From: an uncultured Actinomycetes bacterium
GTDB lineage: Bacteria; Actinomycetota; Actinomycetes; Nanopelagicales; Nanopelagicaceae
Reading direction: 5' to 3'
DNA length: 30,794 nucleotides
Assembly: GCA_903845465.1 (NCBI GenBank)
Contig: CAIMXQ010000028.1
Location: 1-30,794, forward strand
The notes under the pieces are model-generated. The model was given only the letters and a program-made list of their open reading frames with translations, was not told the DNA's origin and searched no databases. Made by a program: the position numbers and the translations under genes. Below are positions 8,087-15,543 of this stretch, in pieces; the stretch's first letter is position 1, and the number at the start of each line of letters is the position of its first letter.

Positions 8087-8220
8087 TTTTTACATTTCCT
8101 TATCCGGGCAGGTACGTGCCCGACGGTCCGAGGATGAAGGTGCTGGCCGGTTGACCAGCGTGGGCAAGGCTATGTCACCCAGGCGCCTTTAGGAAGCGCC
8201 TTCGCTAGACTTCTCACATC
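8087..8220. other. divergent intergenic region with three short inverted repeats
   Basis: Between the ABC ATPase (-) and the CorC-like gene (+) lie three small perfect inverted repeats: CGGGCA/TGCCCG (8105-8110/8117-8122), GCTGG/CCAGC (8142-8146/8155-8159) and AGGCGC/GCGCCT (8181-8186/8196-8201). They could be operators or 5'-leader hairpins of the ATPase mRNA. TAGACT at 8206-8211, nine bases before the ATG at 8221, fits TANNNT and could be the -10 box of the plus-strand gene with an almost absent leader. No consensus -35 is seen. Confidence 0.4.
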
Positions 8221-9516
8221 ATGGAAAGCCACCCGAGCACCTCGCTTCTCTCCTCGATACTTATTGTTCTGGGCCTGATCTTTCTGGCCGGCCTTTTTGT
8301 AGCTGCCGAGATTTCTCTCATCTCTCTGCGCGAGAGCCAAATCAAGCAGATGGCCACACGAGGTCGTCGTGGTGCAAAGGTTGCCGAAGTTGCAGCAAAT
8401 CCCAACAGACTCTTAGCGGCCCTTCAGGTGGGTGTCACAGTTACGGGATTCCTCTCCGCTGCCCTTGGTGCTGAAAAACTTGGCGTCTACGTCATCCCGT
8501 GGCTGGAACGACTCGGGTTTGAAGCAAAGAGCGCAAATACAACTTCTCTTGTCGGTGTTACCTTGATCATCGCCTATATCTCTTTAGTCTTTGGAGAACT
8601 CGTGCCAAAGCGTCTTGCTCTCTATCGCACTGAAACAATTGCACTCGCATCTGCAGATATCGTCAAAGTACTCACCATTCTCTTTAGACCAATTGTCTGG
8701 GTGCTCTCTCACTCAACCAACATTGTTGTTCGAATCTTTGGATTAGATCCTAAAGAGCAACGCGCTCAAATTTCAGAAGAAGAACTTCTCGATCTTGTTG
8801 CAGGACATGCTGCCCTCACAGATGAAGAGCGAGATATCGTAGAAGAAGTCTTCAATGCGTCAGAGCGACAAGTTCATGAAGTCATGGTTCCGCGCACCGA
8901 AGTTGATTTTATGGATGCTTCCCTGACGGTCGGCAAAGCGATTGCGCTCGCCATAGAAAAGGCGCACTCTCGCTATCCCGTTGTGCGTGGATCATCCGAT
9001 GAAGTCATTGGCTTTATCCATGTGCGCGATCTCCTTGATACATCTCTTGCAACAAACAATGCGAAGATTCAAGAACTTGCCCGAAACATCATGTATTTAC
9101 CTGGAACCAAAGGAATATTGCCTGCTCTCACAGAGATGAGAAGCCAACGCCAGCATCTGGCAATCGTTCTGGATGAATACGGCGGAACAGATGGAATCGT
9201 GACTCTCGAAGATCTCGTTGAAACCCTCATCGGAGATATTCGCGATGAATATGACAGCGATGAAACTGAAGTTTCACAGGAATCGCGAACTGGTGATTTT
9301 GAGGTAGATGCTCTGATCTCCCTCGAGGACTTGCTCGAGGAGACCGGAATCGAGCTCCCAGACGGCCCATATGAAACAGCAGGTGGATTTGTTATGCACT
9401 ATCTAGGTCGAATTCCCGTCGCAAACGATGTTGTCGGAGTCAATGGTCTGCGAATCACCGTTGTTTCAATGGAAGGTAAGCGCGCAGGTCGTCTATTGAT
9501 CTCGCGCAACTACTGA
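8221..9516 (+). CDS. CNNM/CorC (HlyC/CorC) family membrane protein with CBS domains
   Basis: A 431-residue protein with the family's three-part layout. The N-terminal DUF21/CNNM transmembrane domain (about 1-180) contains the helix ILIVLGLIFLAGLFVAAE and the conserved ALQVGVTVTGFLSAALGAE. A CBS pair (about 205-330) contains VMVPRTEVDFMD and RYPVVRGSSDEVIGFIHVRDLL. The C-terminal CorC/HlyC domain (about 345-431) follows, with YETAGGFVMHYLGRIP. The family is linked to magnesium or cobalt efflux and often called hemolysin-like, but true haemolysis is not implied. No Shine-Dalgarno precedes the ATG; a TAGACT box nine bases upstream hints at near-leaderless expression. trpS follows after 20 bases. 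Confidence 0.9.
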   Translation: MESHPSTSLLSSILIVLGLIFLAGLFVAAEISLISLRESQIKQMATRGRRGAKVAEVAANPNRLLAALQVGVTVTGFLSAALGAEKLGVYVIPWLERLGFEAKSANTTSLVGVTLIIAYISLVFGELVPKRLALYRTETIALASADIVKVLTILFRPIVWVLSHSTNIVVRIFGLDPKEQRAQISEEELLDLVAGHAALTDEERDIVEEVFNASERQVHEVMVPRTEVDFMDASLTVGKAIALAIEKAHSRYPVVRGSSDEVIGFIHVRDLLDTSLATNNAKIQELARNIMYLPGTKGILPALTEMRSQRQHLAIVLDEYGGTDGIVTLEDLVETLIGDIRDEYDSDETEVSQESRTGDFEVDALISLEDLLEETGIELPDGPYETAGGFVMHYLGRIPVANDVVGVNGLRITVVSMEGKRAGRLLISRNY

Positions 9517-9536
9517 GGCATGCGAGAATTACAGCT

Positions 9537-10529
9537 ATGAAAAGAGTTCTGTCGGGCATCCAGCCAACGAGTGACTCTTTCCATCTTGGAAATTATCTTG
9601 GCGCCGTCAAGCAATGGGTAGAGCTACAAGATGGGCACGATGCCTTCTATTGCATCGTTGACCTTCATGCGCTGACTATCGAGACAGATCCAGCACTTCT
9701 CCGTAAGCGCACTCTTGCATCAGCTGCACAGTTATTAGCACTTGGTATCTCTCCTGATAAATCAACTCTCTTTGTGCAATCGCAAGTTCCACAACATAAC
9801 CAGCTTGGTTGGATTATGGAGTGCCTTACAGGCTTTGGCGAAGCAAGTCGCATGACGCAATTTAAGGATAAATCCTCAAAGACTGGTGCAGATTCGGCTC
9901 GTGTGGGTCTATTTACATACCCGATGTTGCAGGCTGCTGACATCTTGCTCTATCAGGCGCATTTCGTACCCGTGGGTGAAGATCAACGTCAACATATCGA
10001 ACTCACTCGCGATTTAGCCGGGCGCTTTAATAATCGATACGGGCAGACCTTCCAATTACCTGAAGCGTACATTCTTAAAACGGCAGCAAAGATTAATGAT
10101 ATTCAAGAGCCAACTGCAAAGATGAGTAAGTCTTCCGGAGCAGTTGCTGGTGTCATTGAAATTATGGATTCACCTGAAGCAAACCTCAAGAAGGTTAAGA
10201 GCGCCATGACAGATGCAGGGCGTGAAGTGAAATATGACATTGCAGAAAAGCCTGGCATAAGTAATTTGCTCACAATTCATTCGGCGCTATCGGGTCGCTC
10301 GATTCAAGAACTCGAGAACGAATTTGACGGCAAGGGTTACGGAGACTTTAAGTCAGCAGTAGCCGAAGTCGTTGTTGAATACCTTCGCCCAATCCGCGCG
10401 CGAGCTCTCGACCTTCTAGAAGATGAGAAACATCTGCTCGACATCTTGCACCAAGGATCTGCCAAGGCGCGAGCAGTTGCACAAGAGACAATTGAGAATA
10501 CGTATAAGAATTTGGGAGTAGTTCTCTAA
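9537..10529 (+). CDS. trpS: tryptophan--tRNA ligase
   Basis: Charges tRNA-Trp in the cytoplasm. The 330-residue class I synthetase begins with SGIQPTSDSFHLGNYLGA, including the HIGH-type motif HLGN (16-19). It has the bacterial TrpRS motif GEDQRQHIELTRDLA (147-161) and the KMSKS loop (195-199). Length is standard for bacterial TrpRS. The ATG at 9537 gives the canonical N-terminus. There is no strong Shine-Dalgarno; GAGAAT seven bases upstream is a possible imperfect -10 for a leaderless message. The stop shares one base with the start of the next gene (TAATG), suggesting coupling to a BMP-family binding protein, an unrelated function. Confidence 0.97.
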   Translation: MKRVLSGIQPTSDSFHLGNYLGAVKQWVELQDGHDAFYCIVDLHALTIETDPALLRKRTLASAAQLLALGISPDKSTLFVQSQVPQHNQLGWIMECLTGFGEASRMTQFKDKSSKTGADSARVGLFTYPMLQAADILLYQAHFVPVGEDQRQHIELTRDLAGRFNNRYGQTFQLPEAYILKTAAKINDIQEPTAKMSKSSGAVAGVIEIMDSPEANLKKVKSAMTDAGREVKYDIAEKPGISNLLTIHSALSGRSIQELENEFDGKGYGDFKSAVAEVVVEYLRPIRARALDLLEDEKHLLDILHQGSAKARAVAQETIENTYKNLGVVL

Positions 10530-11515
10530 TGAGGGCTCGTTCAATAGTTGCTGCCCTCGTCATGGTGCTTTCCATCTTTTCGGTCCCAGCACATGCTGCA
10601 CAAGCGCTCATCGTTGGAGTCGCCTATGACATAGGCGGCCGAGGGGATAAATCTTTCAATGATGCTTCAGCATCTGGGCTTGAGAAGGCTCAGAAACAAT
10701 TTGGCTTTACTCTCGAGGCAGTTGTCACAGATGGCACGTCTAAAGATCGCGAAAAGCGCATACGCTCGCTGATCAGTAAGAACTGTAATCCGATCATCGC
10801 CATCGGTCCTGGTTACGCACCAACACTTCAAGTACTTGCGGTTGAATTTCCTAATACTCACTTCGCCATCATCAACGATGCAAGCGTGGCAGCTCTCAAT
10901 GTCACATCTCTCATCTTCTCCGATACGCAAGGTGCTTATTTAGCTGGATTTAGCGCAGCTCAAGTGAGCAAAACTGGAAAAGTAGCGATGATTGCAAACC
11001 CAAATCAGGCAGATATCTATAAAGATGGATTCTCTGCTGGAGTTTTCGCTAGTAAGAAAAAAGTAATTCCGATAGTTAAATACGTTTCGGGATCGTATTC
11101 CGATGCAACCAATCAAGTGCTCGACGCTGGCGCAGATATAGTCTTCGTTGCTACACAAGGTTCAGATTCAGCAGTCTTTCAAGCAATCGTTTCGCGTAAT
11201 GCGAAGAAGAAGGGCTCCAATATTGGGCTCATCAATATCGAACCCGATCAATACATCACCGTCACAAGCGCAACGAAGAAGTACCTCATTGCCTCTGTTG
11301 TAAAGCGCGTTGATAAAGCGATTTTTGATGTCATTTCACTGGCCCAAGCAGATAAGCAGTACCTCGATATCCTCGATTCTGATGCGGGGATTTATGGTCG
11401 CCGCTATGCCATCACAGGGGGTGGGATTGAATTCACAATCCGCTCGAGCGCTTTGCTCGCACTCAGTGAGGCAATTAACGTCGCCGCCGCTGCAGCGGAG
11501 AAAATCTCCGCGTAG
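10529..11515 (+). CDS. BMP-family nucleoside-binding protein (first copy)
   Basis: Extracytoplasmic solute-binding protein of the basic membrane protein/PnrA-like family (known members bind purine nucleosides), probably feeding the ABC importer encoded at 12875-16829. A Sec signal peptide (MRARSIVAALVMVLSIFSVPAHA, with cleavage expected after AHA near residue 23, split here as MRARSIVAAL plus the remainder) precedes the mature domain, which starts LIVGVAYDIGG and carries the family motif GDKSFNDASASGL. DTQGAYLAGFSAAQVSKTGK and ATQGSDSAVF are also typical. No lipobox Cys is present. It starts on the last base of the trpS stop. The specificity may differ from the second copy, to which it is clearly divergent. 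Confidence 0.88.
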   Translation: MRARSIVAALVMVLSIFSVPAHAAQALIVGVAYDIGGRGDKSFNDASASGLEKAQKQFGFTLEAVVTDGTSKDREKRIRSLISKNCNPIIAIGPGYAPTLQVLAVEFPNTHFAIINDASVAALNVTSLIFSDTQGAYLAGFSAAQVSKTGKVAMIANPNQADIYKDGFSAGVFASKKKVIPIVKYVSGSYSDATNQVLDAGADIVFVATQGSDSAVFQAIVSRNAKKKGSNIGLINIEPDQYITVTSATKKYLIASVVKRVDKAIFDVISLAQADKQYLDILDSDAGIYGRRYAITGGGIEFTIRSSALLALSEAINVAAAAAEKISA

Positions 11516-11529
11516 CTTTCAAGTTGTAG

Positions 11530-11557
11530 TTGAGACTTTATCCTCAAATAATTTTTT
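11530..11557 (+). terminator. weak candidate terminator after the first BMP gene
   Basis: A 5-bp stem TTGAG (11530-11534) / CTCAA (11543-11547) is followed by AATAATTTTTT, ending in a six-T run. The stem is short, so efficiency would be low. A second A/T-only inverted repeat, AATTTTT/AAAAATT (11550-11556/11565-11571), overlaps it. Confidence 0.3.
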
Positions 11558-11568
11558 CGTAATCAAAA

Positions 11569-11634
11569 ATTTACATTTTTCTCGCGTAAATCGGCTCTCC
11601 ATGTACGCGTAAATGATGAGTAAATGGATAGCAT
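11569..11634 (+). promoter_or_regulatory. putative promoter/operator with phased GTAAAT repeats
   Basis: Upstream of the second BMP gene, GTAAAT occurs at 11586, 11609 and 11620 (spacings 23 and 11), with an inverted copy ATTTAC at 11569. The first two are part of the longer identical word CGCGTAAAT. TAGCAT at 11629-11634 fits TANNNT and could be the -10 box, giving a 5' leader of about 46 bases. Spacing close to whole helical turns suggests regulator binding on one face; this is inferred. Confidence 0.4.
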
Positions 11635-11675
11635 TCCAGTAACTAATCCCGACCAAACGGCGGGGTGATCCCTCT

Positions 11676-11682
11676 GGAGGAG
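11676..11682 (+). promoter_or_regulatory. strong ribosome binding site deciding a TTG start
   Basis: GGAGGAG lies four bases before TTG at 11687, after which the frame reads a Lys-rich signal peptide start (KKSIKL). This consensus Shine-Dalgarno fixes the unusual TTG start. Confidence 0.85.
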
Positions 11683-11686
11683 TACC

Positions 11687-12739
11687 TTGAAAAAATCAAT
11701 TAAGTTGGTAACGCTGCTTGCGGCAGTTTCATTAATCGCAGGCGTGGCTGTTGCCCCAGCATCAAATGCTGCAAAGATTAAAGCTTGTATCGCGCTAGAC
11801 ACTGGCGGAGTAGACGATCACTCATTTAACGCATCAGCATGGGCTGGAGCGCAAGCTTCAGCATCAATTGCTGATGTTTCATATCTTCCATCTTCATCGG
11901 CTGCAGATTACGCGCCAAATATTAAGAAGTTTGTTGATCAGAAGTGCGATCTCATTATTGGTGTTGGCTTTGCAATCAGCTCATCAATTGTTGCTTCAGC
12001 AAAGGCAAACCCAACTATTAAGTACGCAGTTGTCGACGATGCAGCTCTTGATTGCAACGCTGATTATTCAGTCTGTAATCCAGTAGCAAACGTTAAGGGA
12101 CTTACATTCTCAACAGACCAGTCAGCATTTATGGCTGGTTACCTTTCTGCTGGTTACTCAAAGACTGGAACAGTTGCTACCTACGGTGGAGCTCCATACC
12201 CAACTGTGACAATCTTCATGGATGGCTTTGCTAATGGTGTTGCTTACTACAACAAGATCAAGCACAAGAAGGTCAAGGTTCTTGGTTGGGATCCAGCAAA
12301 TCCAAAGGCAGGCGTATTTGTTGGTGACTTCGCAAATACAAATAAGGCTCTCTCACTCTCACAAGGCTTCGAACAGCAAGGTGCAGATGTGATCATGCCT
12401 GTGGCTGGTGGACTTGGTGCAGCAACAGCTGGTCAGTCAATGAAGAGTGGAAAGTCAGTAACAATCTGGGTTGACTCAGATGGTTTCTACGCTGCCCCAC
12501 AATTCAAGTCAGTACTTCTTACAAGCGTTGTTAAAGAAATTGGAGCCTCAGTCAAATCTGCAATTACAGATGTATCTAAGGGTTCTTTCACTAACACTGC
12601 TTATGTTGGTACTTTGGCAAATAAGGGTGTTTCAATGGCACCTACTCACGACCTAAGCTCTAAGGTTCCATCACGCCTTGCAGTTGAAGTTCGTCAAATT
12701 GGATTGAAGATCTCAGGTGGATCACTTAAATCTAAGTAA
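11687..12739 (+). CDS. BMP-family nucleoside-binding protein (second copy)
   Basis: Binding protein of the nucleoside ABC importer that follows. The 350 residues start at TTG with a strong Shine-Dalgarno. A positively charged Sec signal peptide (KKSIKLVTLLAAVSL..., expected cleavage near residue 28 in ASNAAK) precedes ACIALDTGGVDDHSFN, the typical BMP N-terminal strand and DxSFN motif. GLTFSTDQSAFMAGYLSAGY and FMDGFANGVAYY follow family patterns. There is no lipobox; Cys34 lies in the first beta-strand. Coding sequence is T/C-simple and rich in common codons, its RBS is strong and a robust terminator follows, all consistent with high expression relative to the membrane components. Confidence 0.92.
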   Translation: MKKSIKLVTLLAAVSLIAGVAVAPASNAAKIKACIALDTGGVDDHSFNASAWAGAQASASIADVSYLPSSSAADYAPNIKKFVDQKCDLIIGVGFAISSSIVASAKANPTIKYAVVDDAALDCNADYSVCNPVANVKGLTFSTDQSAFMAGYLSAGYSKTGTVATYGGAPYPTVTIFMDGFANGVAYYNKIKHKKVKVLGWDPANPKAGVFVGDFANTNKALSLSQGFEQQGADVIMPVAGGLGAATAGQSMKSGKSVTIWVDSDGFYAAPQFKSVLLTSVVKEIGASVKSAITDVSKGSFTNTAYVGTLANKGVSMAPTHDLSSKVPSRLAVEVRQIGLKISGGSLKSK

Positions 12740-12747
12740 GTAAAAGC

Positions 12748-12790
12748 ATAAAAGTACGGGGATCTCACTTGGGGTCCCCGTACTTTTATT
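12748..12790 (+). terminator. strong hairpin terminator after the second BMP gene
   Basis: A 15-bp perfect stem ATAAAAGTACGGGGA (12748-12762) / TCCCCGTACTTTTAT (12775-12789) encloses a 12-base loop. The arms combine a GC core with A- and T-rich ends, so the hairpin can terminate or stabilise the 3' end. It separates the binding protein message from the importer genes, allowing more binding protein than ATPase and permease. Confidence 0.88.
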
Positions 12791-12803
12791 TGCATTAAAG
12801 GAA

Positions 12804-12809
12804 TATGAT
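12804..12809 (+). promoter_or_regulatory. candidate -10 box for the importer–catabolism operon
   Basis: TATGAT matches five of six bases of TATAAT and lies just after the terminator. It would give a leader of about 60 bases containing a small hairpin AGGCA/TGCCT (12818-12822/12828-12832) and the Shine-Dalgarno GAAAGG (12862-12867), seven bases before the GTG start. No good -35 is present. Confidence 0.4.
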
Positions 12810-12874
12810 TGAGCCAAAGGCAGAAAGTGCCTGATACGCAATATCACGTGCTATTGAAGGTGAAAGGTTAGTTA

Positions 12875-14374
12875 GTGTCACTCGAGCTCACCGGCATCAC
12901 GAAGAGATTTGGCGAACTTGTCGCTAACGACGCCATCGATCTCAAGGTTGGCGACGGCGAAATTTTGGCAATTCTAGGCGAAAATGGCGCCGGTAAGTCA
13001 ACGCTCATGAATATTGTCTATGGGTTGCTTCGCCCAGATTCTGGCGAAATTAGAGTTGACGGAAAAGTTGTTTCAATTAATGAACCTAATGATGCGCTGG
13101 CTTCTGGAATTGGCATGGTCCACCAACACTTCATGTTGATTCCTGTATTTACTGTTCTTGAAAATATCATTTTGGGTCACGAGTCGACCTCCACGTTTGG
13201 GAAGTTGAATTTAGTCCAGGCGCGAGAAAAGCTATTAACGCTAGCTGCAAATTTTGGCTTTGATATTGATCCCGATGCCATGATTGAAGATCTACCAGTA
13301 GGTGTTCAGCAACGTGTGGAAATCCTCAAGGCGCTTATGTATGACGCAAAAGTTCTGATTCTCGATGAACCAACGGCTGTTTTAACACCGCAAGAGACAG
13401 ATGAACTTATTGAAGTAATTAAACGACTTCGTATACAAGGAACATCCATTATTTTCATCTCTCACAAACTCCGAGAAGTGAAAGCTCTGGCAGATCGTAT
13501 TACCGTCATTAGGCGCGGTAAGGTCGTAGCAACGGCTGATCCATCTGCATCACAAGAAGAGTTGGCCTCACTCATGGTTGGGCGTCCGGTCAACCTTGTA
13601 CCGGATAAGACTCACCACGAAATTGGTGAGAAGGTTTTAGAGGTGTCAGGTTTAACAGTCTCTGATCCCACAGGTCGGGCACTGGTAAATAACATCTCCT
13701 TCGATGTGCGAGCGGGCGAAATACTTGCCGTAGCTGGAGTTCAGGGCAATGGTCAATCAGAACTCGCGCAGGCGCTACTTAATCTAGAAGATCATGTCCA
13801 TGGCTCAATTAAATTAGGCACTCAAGAAGTAGTGGGACTCTCAGTACGCCATACACTCGATGCAGGTATTGCCTATATCCCTGAATCACGCGAACTCGAT
13901 GGCCTAATCTCCTCATTTTCCATCGCAGATAATTTAATTCTCGATACGCATCGGGAGAAACCTTATTCGCGAGGAATACTGATCTCAGATAGCGCAGTTG
14001 CATCTGATGCCGAAGTAAAGGTAAAAGAATTTGATATTCGTGCGCTCTCGATTAGCGATCCTGCTTCGTCTCTTTCAGGCGGAAATAAGCAGAAGGTAGT
14101 ACTTGCTCGAGAGCTATCAAGACCACTTAAACTTTTGGTTGCCTGCCAGCCAACCCGAGGTCTCGATGTTGGATCGATTGAATTTGTACATGAACGAATT
14201 CTTGCTGAACGTGATGCAGGCAGAGCCGTACTTCTCTTCAGTACAGAGCTCGATGAAGTTCTAGCGCTAGCTGATCGAATTGCAGTGATGTATGCCGGAA
14301 AGATTCTTGAAATAGTTGACGCTCAAGTTACTCGAGAAAAACTAGGTTTACTGATGGCAGGTATCTCTCAATGA
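12875..14374 (+). CDS. double-NBD ABC ATPase of a nucleoside importer
   Basis: The 499-residue protein has two fused nucleotide-binding domains, as in the sugar/nucleoside (RbsA/NupO-like) importer group. Domain 1 has intact Walker A GENGAGKST (35-43), a degenerate signature VGVQQR and Walker B VLILDEPTAVLTPQE. Domain 2 has a degenerate Walker A (GVQGNGQSE), signature LSGGNKQK and a Walker B variant LLVACQPTRGLD. This asymmetry is normal for the family. The GTG start at 12875 is chosen because GAAAGG lies seven bases upstream. It overlaps the first permease by four bases (ATGA) and takes its binding proteins from the BMP genes upstream. Confidence 0.94.
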   Translation: MSLELTGITKRFGELVANDAIDLKVGDGEILAILGENGAGKSTLMNIVYGLLRPDSGEIRVDGKVVSINEPNDALASGIGMVHQHFMLIPVFTVLENIILGHESTSTFGKLNLVQAREKLLTLAANFGFDIDPDAMIEDLPVGVQQRVEILKALMYDAKVLILDEPTAVLTPQETDELIEVIKRLRIQGTSIIFISHKLREVKALADRITVIRRGKVVATADPSASQEELASLMVGRPVNLVPDKTHHEIGEKVLEVSGLTVSDPTGRALVNNISFDVRAGEILAVAGVQGNGQSELAQALLNLEDHVHGSIKLGTQEVVGLSVRHTLDAGIAYIPESRELDGLISSFSIADNLILDTHREKPYSRGILISDSAVASDAEVKVKEFDIRALSISDPASSLSGGNKQKVVLARELSRPLKLLVACQPTRGLDVGSIEFVHERILAERDAGRAVLLFSTELDEVLALADRIAVMYAGKILEIVDAQVTREKLGLLMAGISQ

Positions 14375-15543
14375 AAAAATTTCTCGATCGAGTTCTAGGA
14401 ACAGCGCTCCTGCCCGCGCTCTCCTTCCTGATGGCATTCTTTATCTCTGGTTTTGTCATAGCCCTCTCGGATTCAAAGGTTCTCAAACTTGTGCACTCGC
14501 CGGGTAAATTCATCACCACGGCTCTTTCAACAGTGGGAAATGCGTACCTAGCTCTCTTCCAAGGTTCTATCTATGATCCCAATCTCGCTCGAGGTAAAGG
14601 TTTCCTCCAAGGGCTATATCCATTGTCAGAGACAATCGTTACCGCAACCCCTCTTATTTTGACTGGGTTAGCGGTTGCACTTGCATTCCAATCAGGTCTT
14701 TTCAACATTGGCGCACAGGGTCAGTTTATCTTCGGTGCAATTTCTGCATCGTATGTCGGTTTTCACTTCACCATGAACCCAATACTCCATGTATTTCTTT
14801 GCTTGTTAGCAGGTGTAGTAGCTGCTGCGCTATGGGCGGGTTTTGTCGGACTTCTCAAAGCTCGCACTGGTGCTCACGAAGTAATTGTGACGATCATGAT
14901 GAATTACATCGCGGGATTCTTTATCTTATGGGTTCTCAAAACTACAGCCTTCCTTCGCCCGCATCGCATCGATCCAATAGCACCCGAAGTAAATATCAGT
15001 GCACGTCTGCCACATCTTGCTGGGGCAAACTTCAGATTACATGCTGGAATTCTGATCTCATTGCTAGCGGCTTACTTTGTTTGGTGGCTCTTAAATAGAA
15101 CCACCATTGGATTCCGCTTCCGTGCAGTTGGTGCCAATGCTGCTGCGGCAAAGACCGCAGGCATTTCTGTTGGAGCGGTAACGATTTCTACGATGGCTCT
15201 CTGCGGTGCGCTGGCAGGACTCGGGGGAGCAGTTCACGTTCTTGGTAGCGAATATGCTCTCACCGCCGATATCGCCGGAAGTTTTGGATTTGATGCGATA
15301 ACTGTTGCGCTTCTCGGTCGCGCAAAACCTCTAGGGACCGTCTTTGCAGCGTTGCTCTTTGGTGCGCTACGCACAGGTGGACGAACCATGCAGTCCAATA
15401 CCACCACTCCGCTCGATATCGTCTTGGTAATTCAGGCCCTCATAGTTCTCTTTATCGCAGCACCAACTCTTGTACGTTTTGTATTTAGAATTAAGAATCT
15501 CAAAACTCAGGATGCCATGACTTCAAAGGGTTGGAACGGCTAA
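14371..15543 (+). CDS. nucleoside ABC importer permease 1
   Basis: A 390-residue polytopic protein of the BPD_transp_2 (branched-chain/ribose/nucleoside) permease type. Several long hydrophobic helices are visible, including LLPALSFLMAFFISGFVIAL and HVFLCLLAGVVAAALWAGFV. The family-typical LFNIGAQGQFIFGA and the cytoplasmic coupling region RAVGANAAAAKTAGIS (EAA-like loop) are present. Paired with a second permease and a BMP protein, this is the NupP-like subunit. The ATG overlaps the ATPase stop by four bases; the stop overlaps the next ATG by one. Confidence 0.92.
   Translation: MKKFLDRVLGTALLPALSFLMAFFISGFVIALSDSKVLKLVHSPGKFITTALSTVGNAYLALFQGSIYDPNLARGKGFLQGLYPLSETIVTATPLILTGLAVALAFQSGLFNIGAQGQFIFGAISASYVGFHFTMNPILHVFLCLLAGVVAAALWAGFVGLLKARTGAHEVIVTIMMNYIAGFFILWVLKTTAFLRPHRIDPIAPEVNISARLPHLAGANFRLHAGILISLLAAYFVWWLLNRTTIGFRFRAVGANAAAAKTAGISVGAVTISTMALCGALAGLGGAVHVLGSEYALTADIAGSFGFDAITVALLGRAKPLGTVFAALLFGALRTGGRTMQSNTTTPLDIVLVIQALIVLFIAAPTLVRFVFRIKNLKTQDAMTSKGWNG

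Noticed and set aside
9321..9340. CCTCGAG/CTCGAGG inverted repeat inside the CorC-like gene
   Set aside because: It arises from repeated Leu-Glu codons in an acidic stretch (LEDLLEE); short arms and coding context give no reason to expect a function.
11687..11788. Cys34 of the second BMP protein as a lipobox cysteine
   Set aside because: The preceding residues IKA include Lys at -2, and the Cys lies within the first beta-strand of the mature domain, after a good Sec cleavage site.
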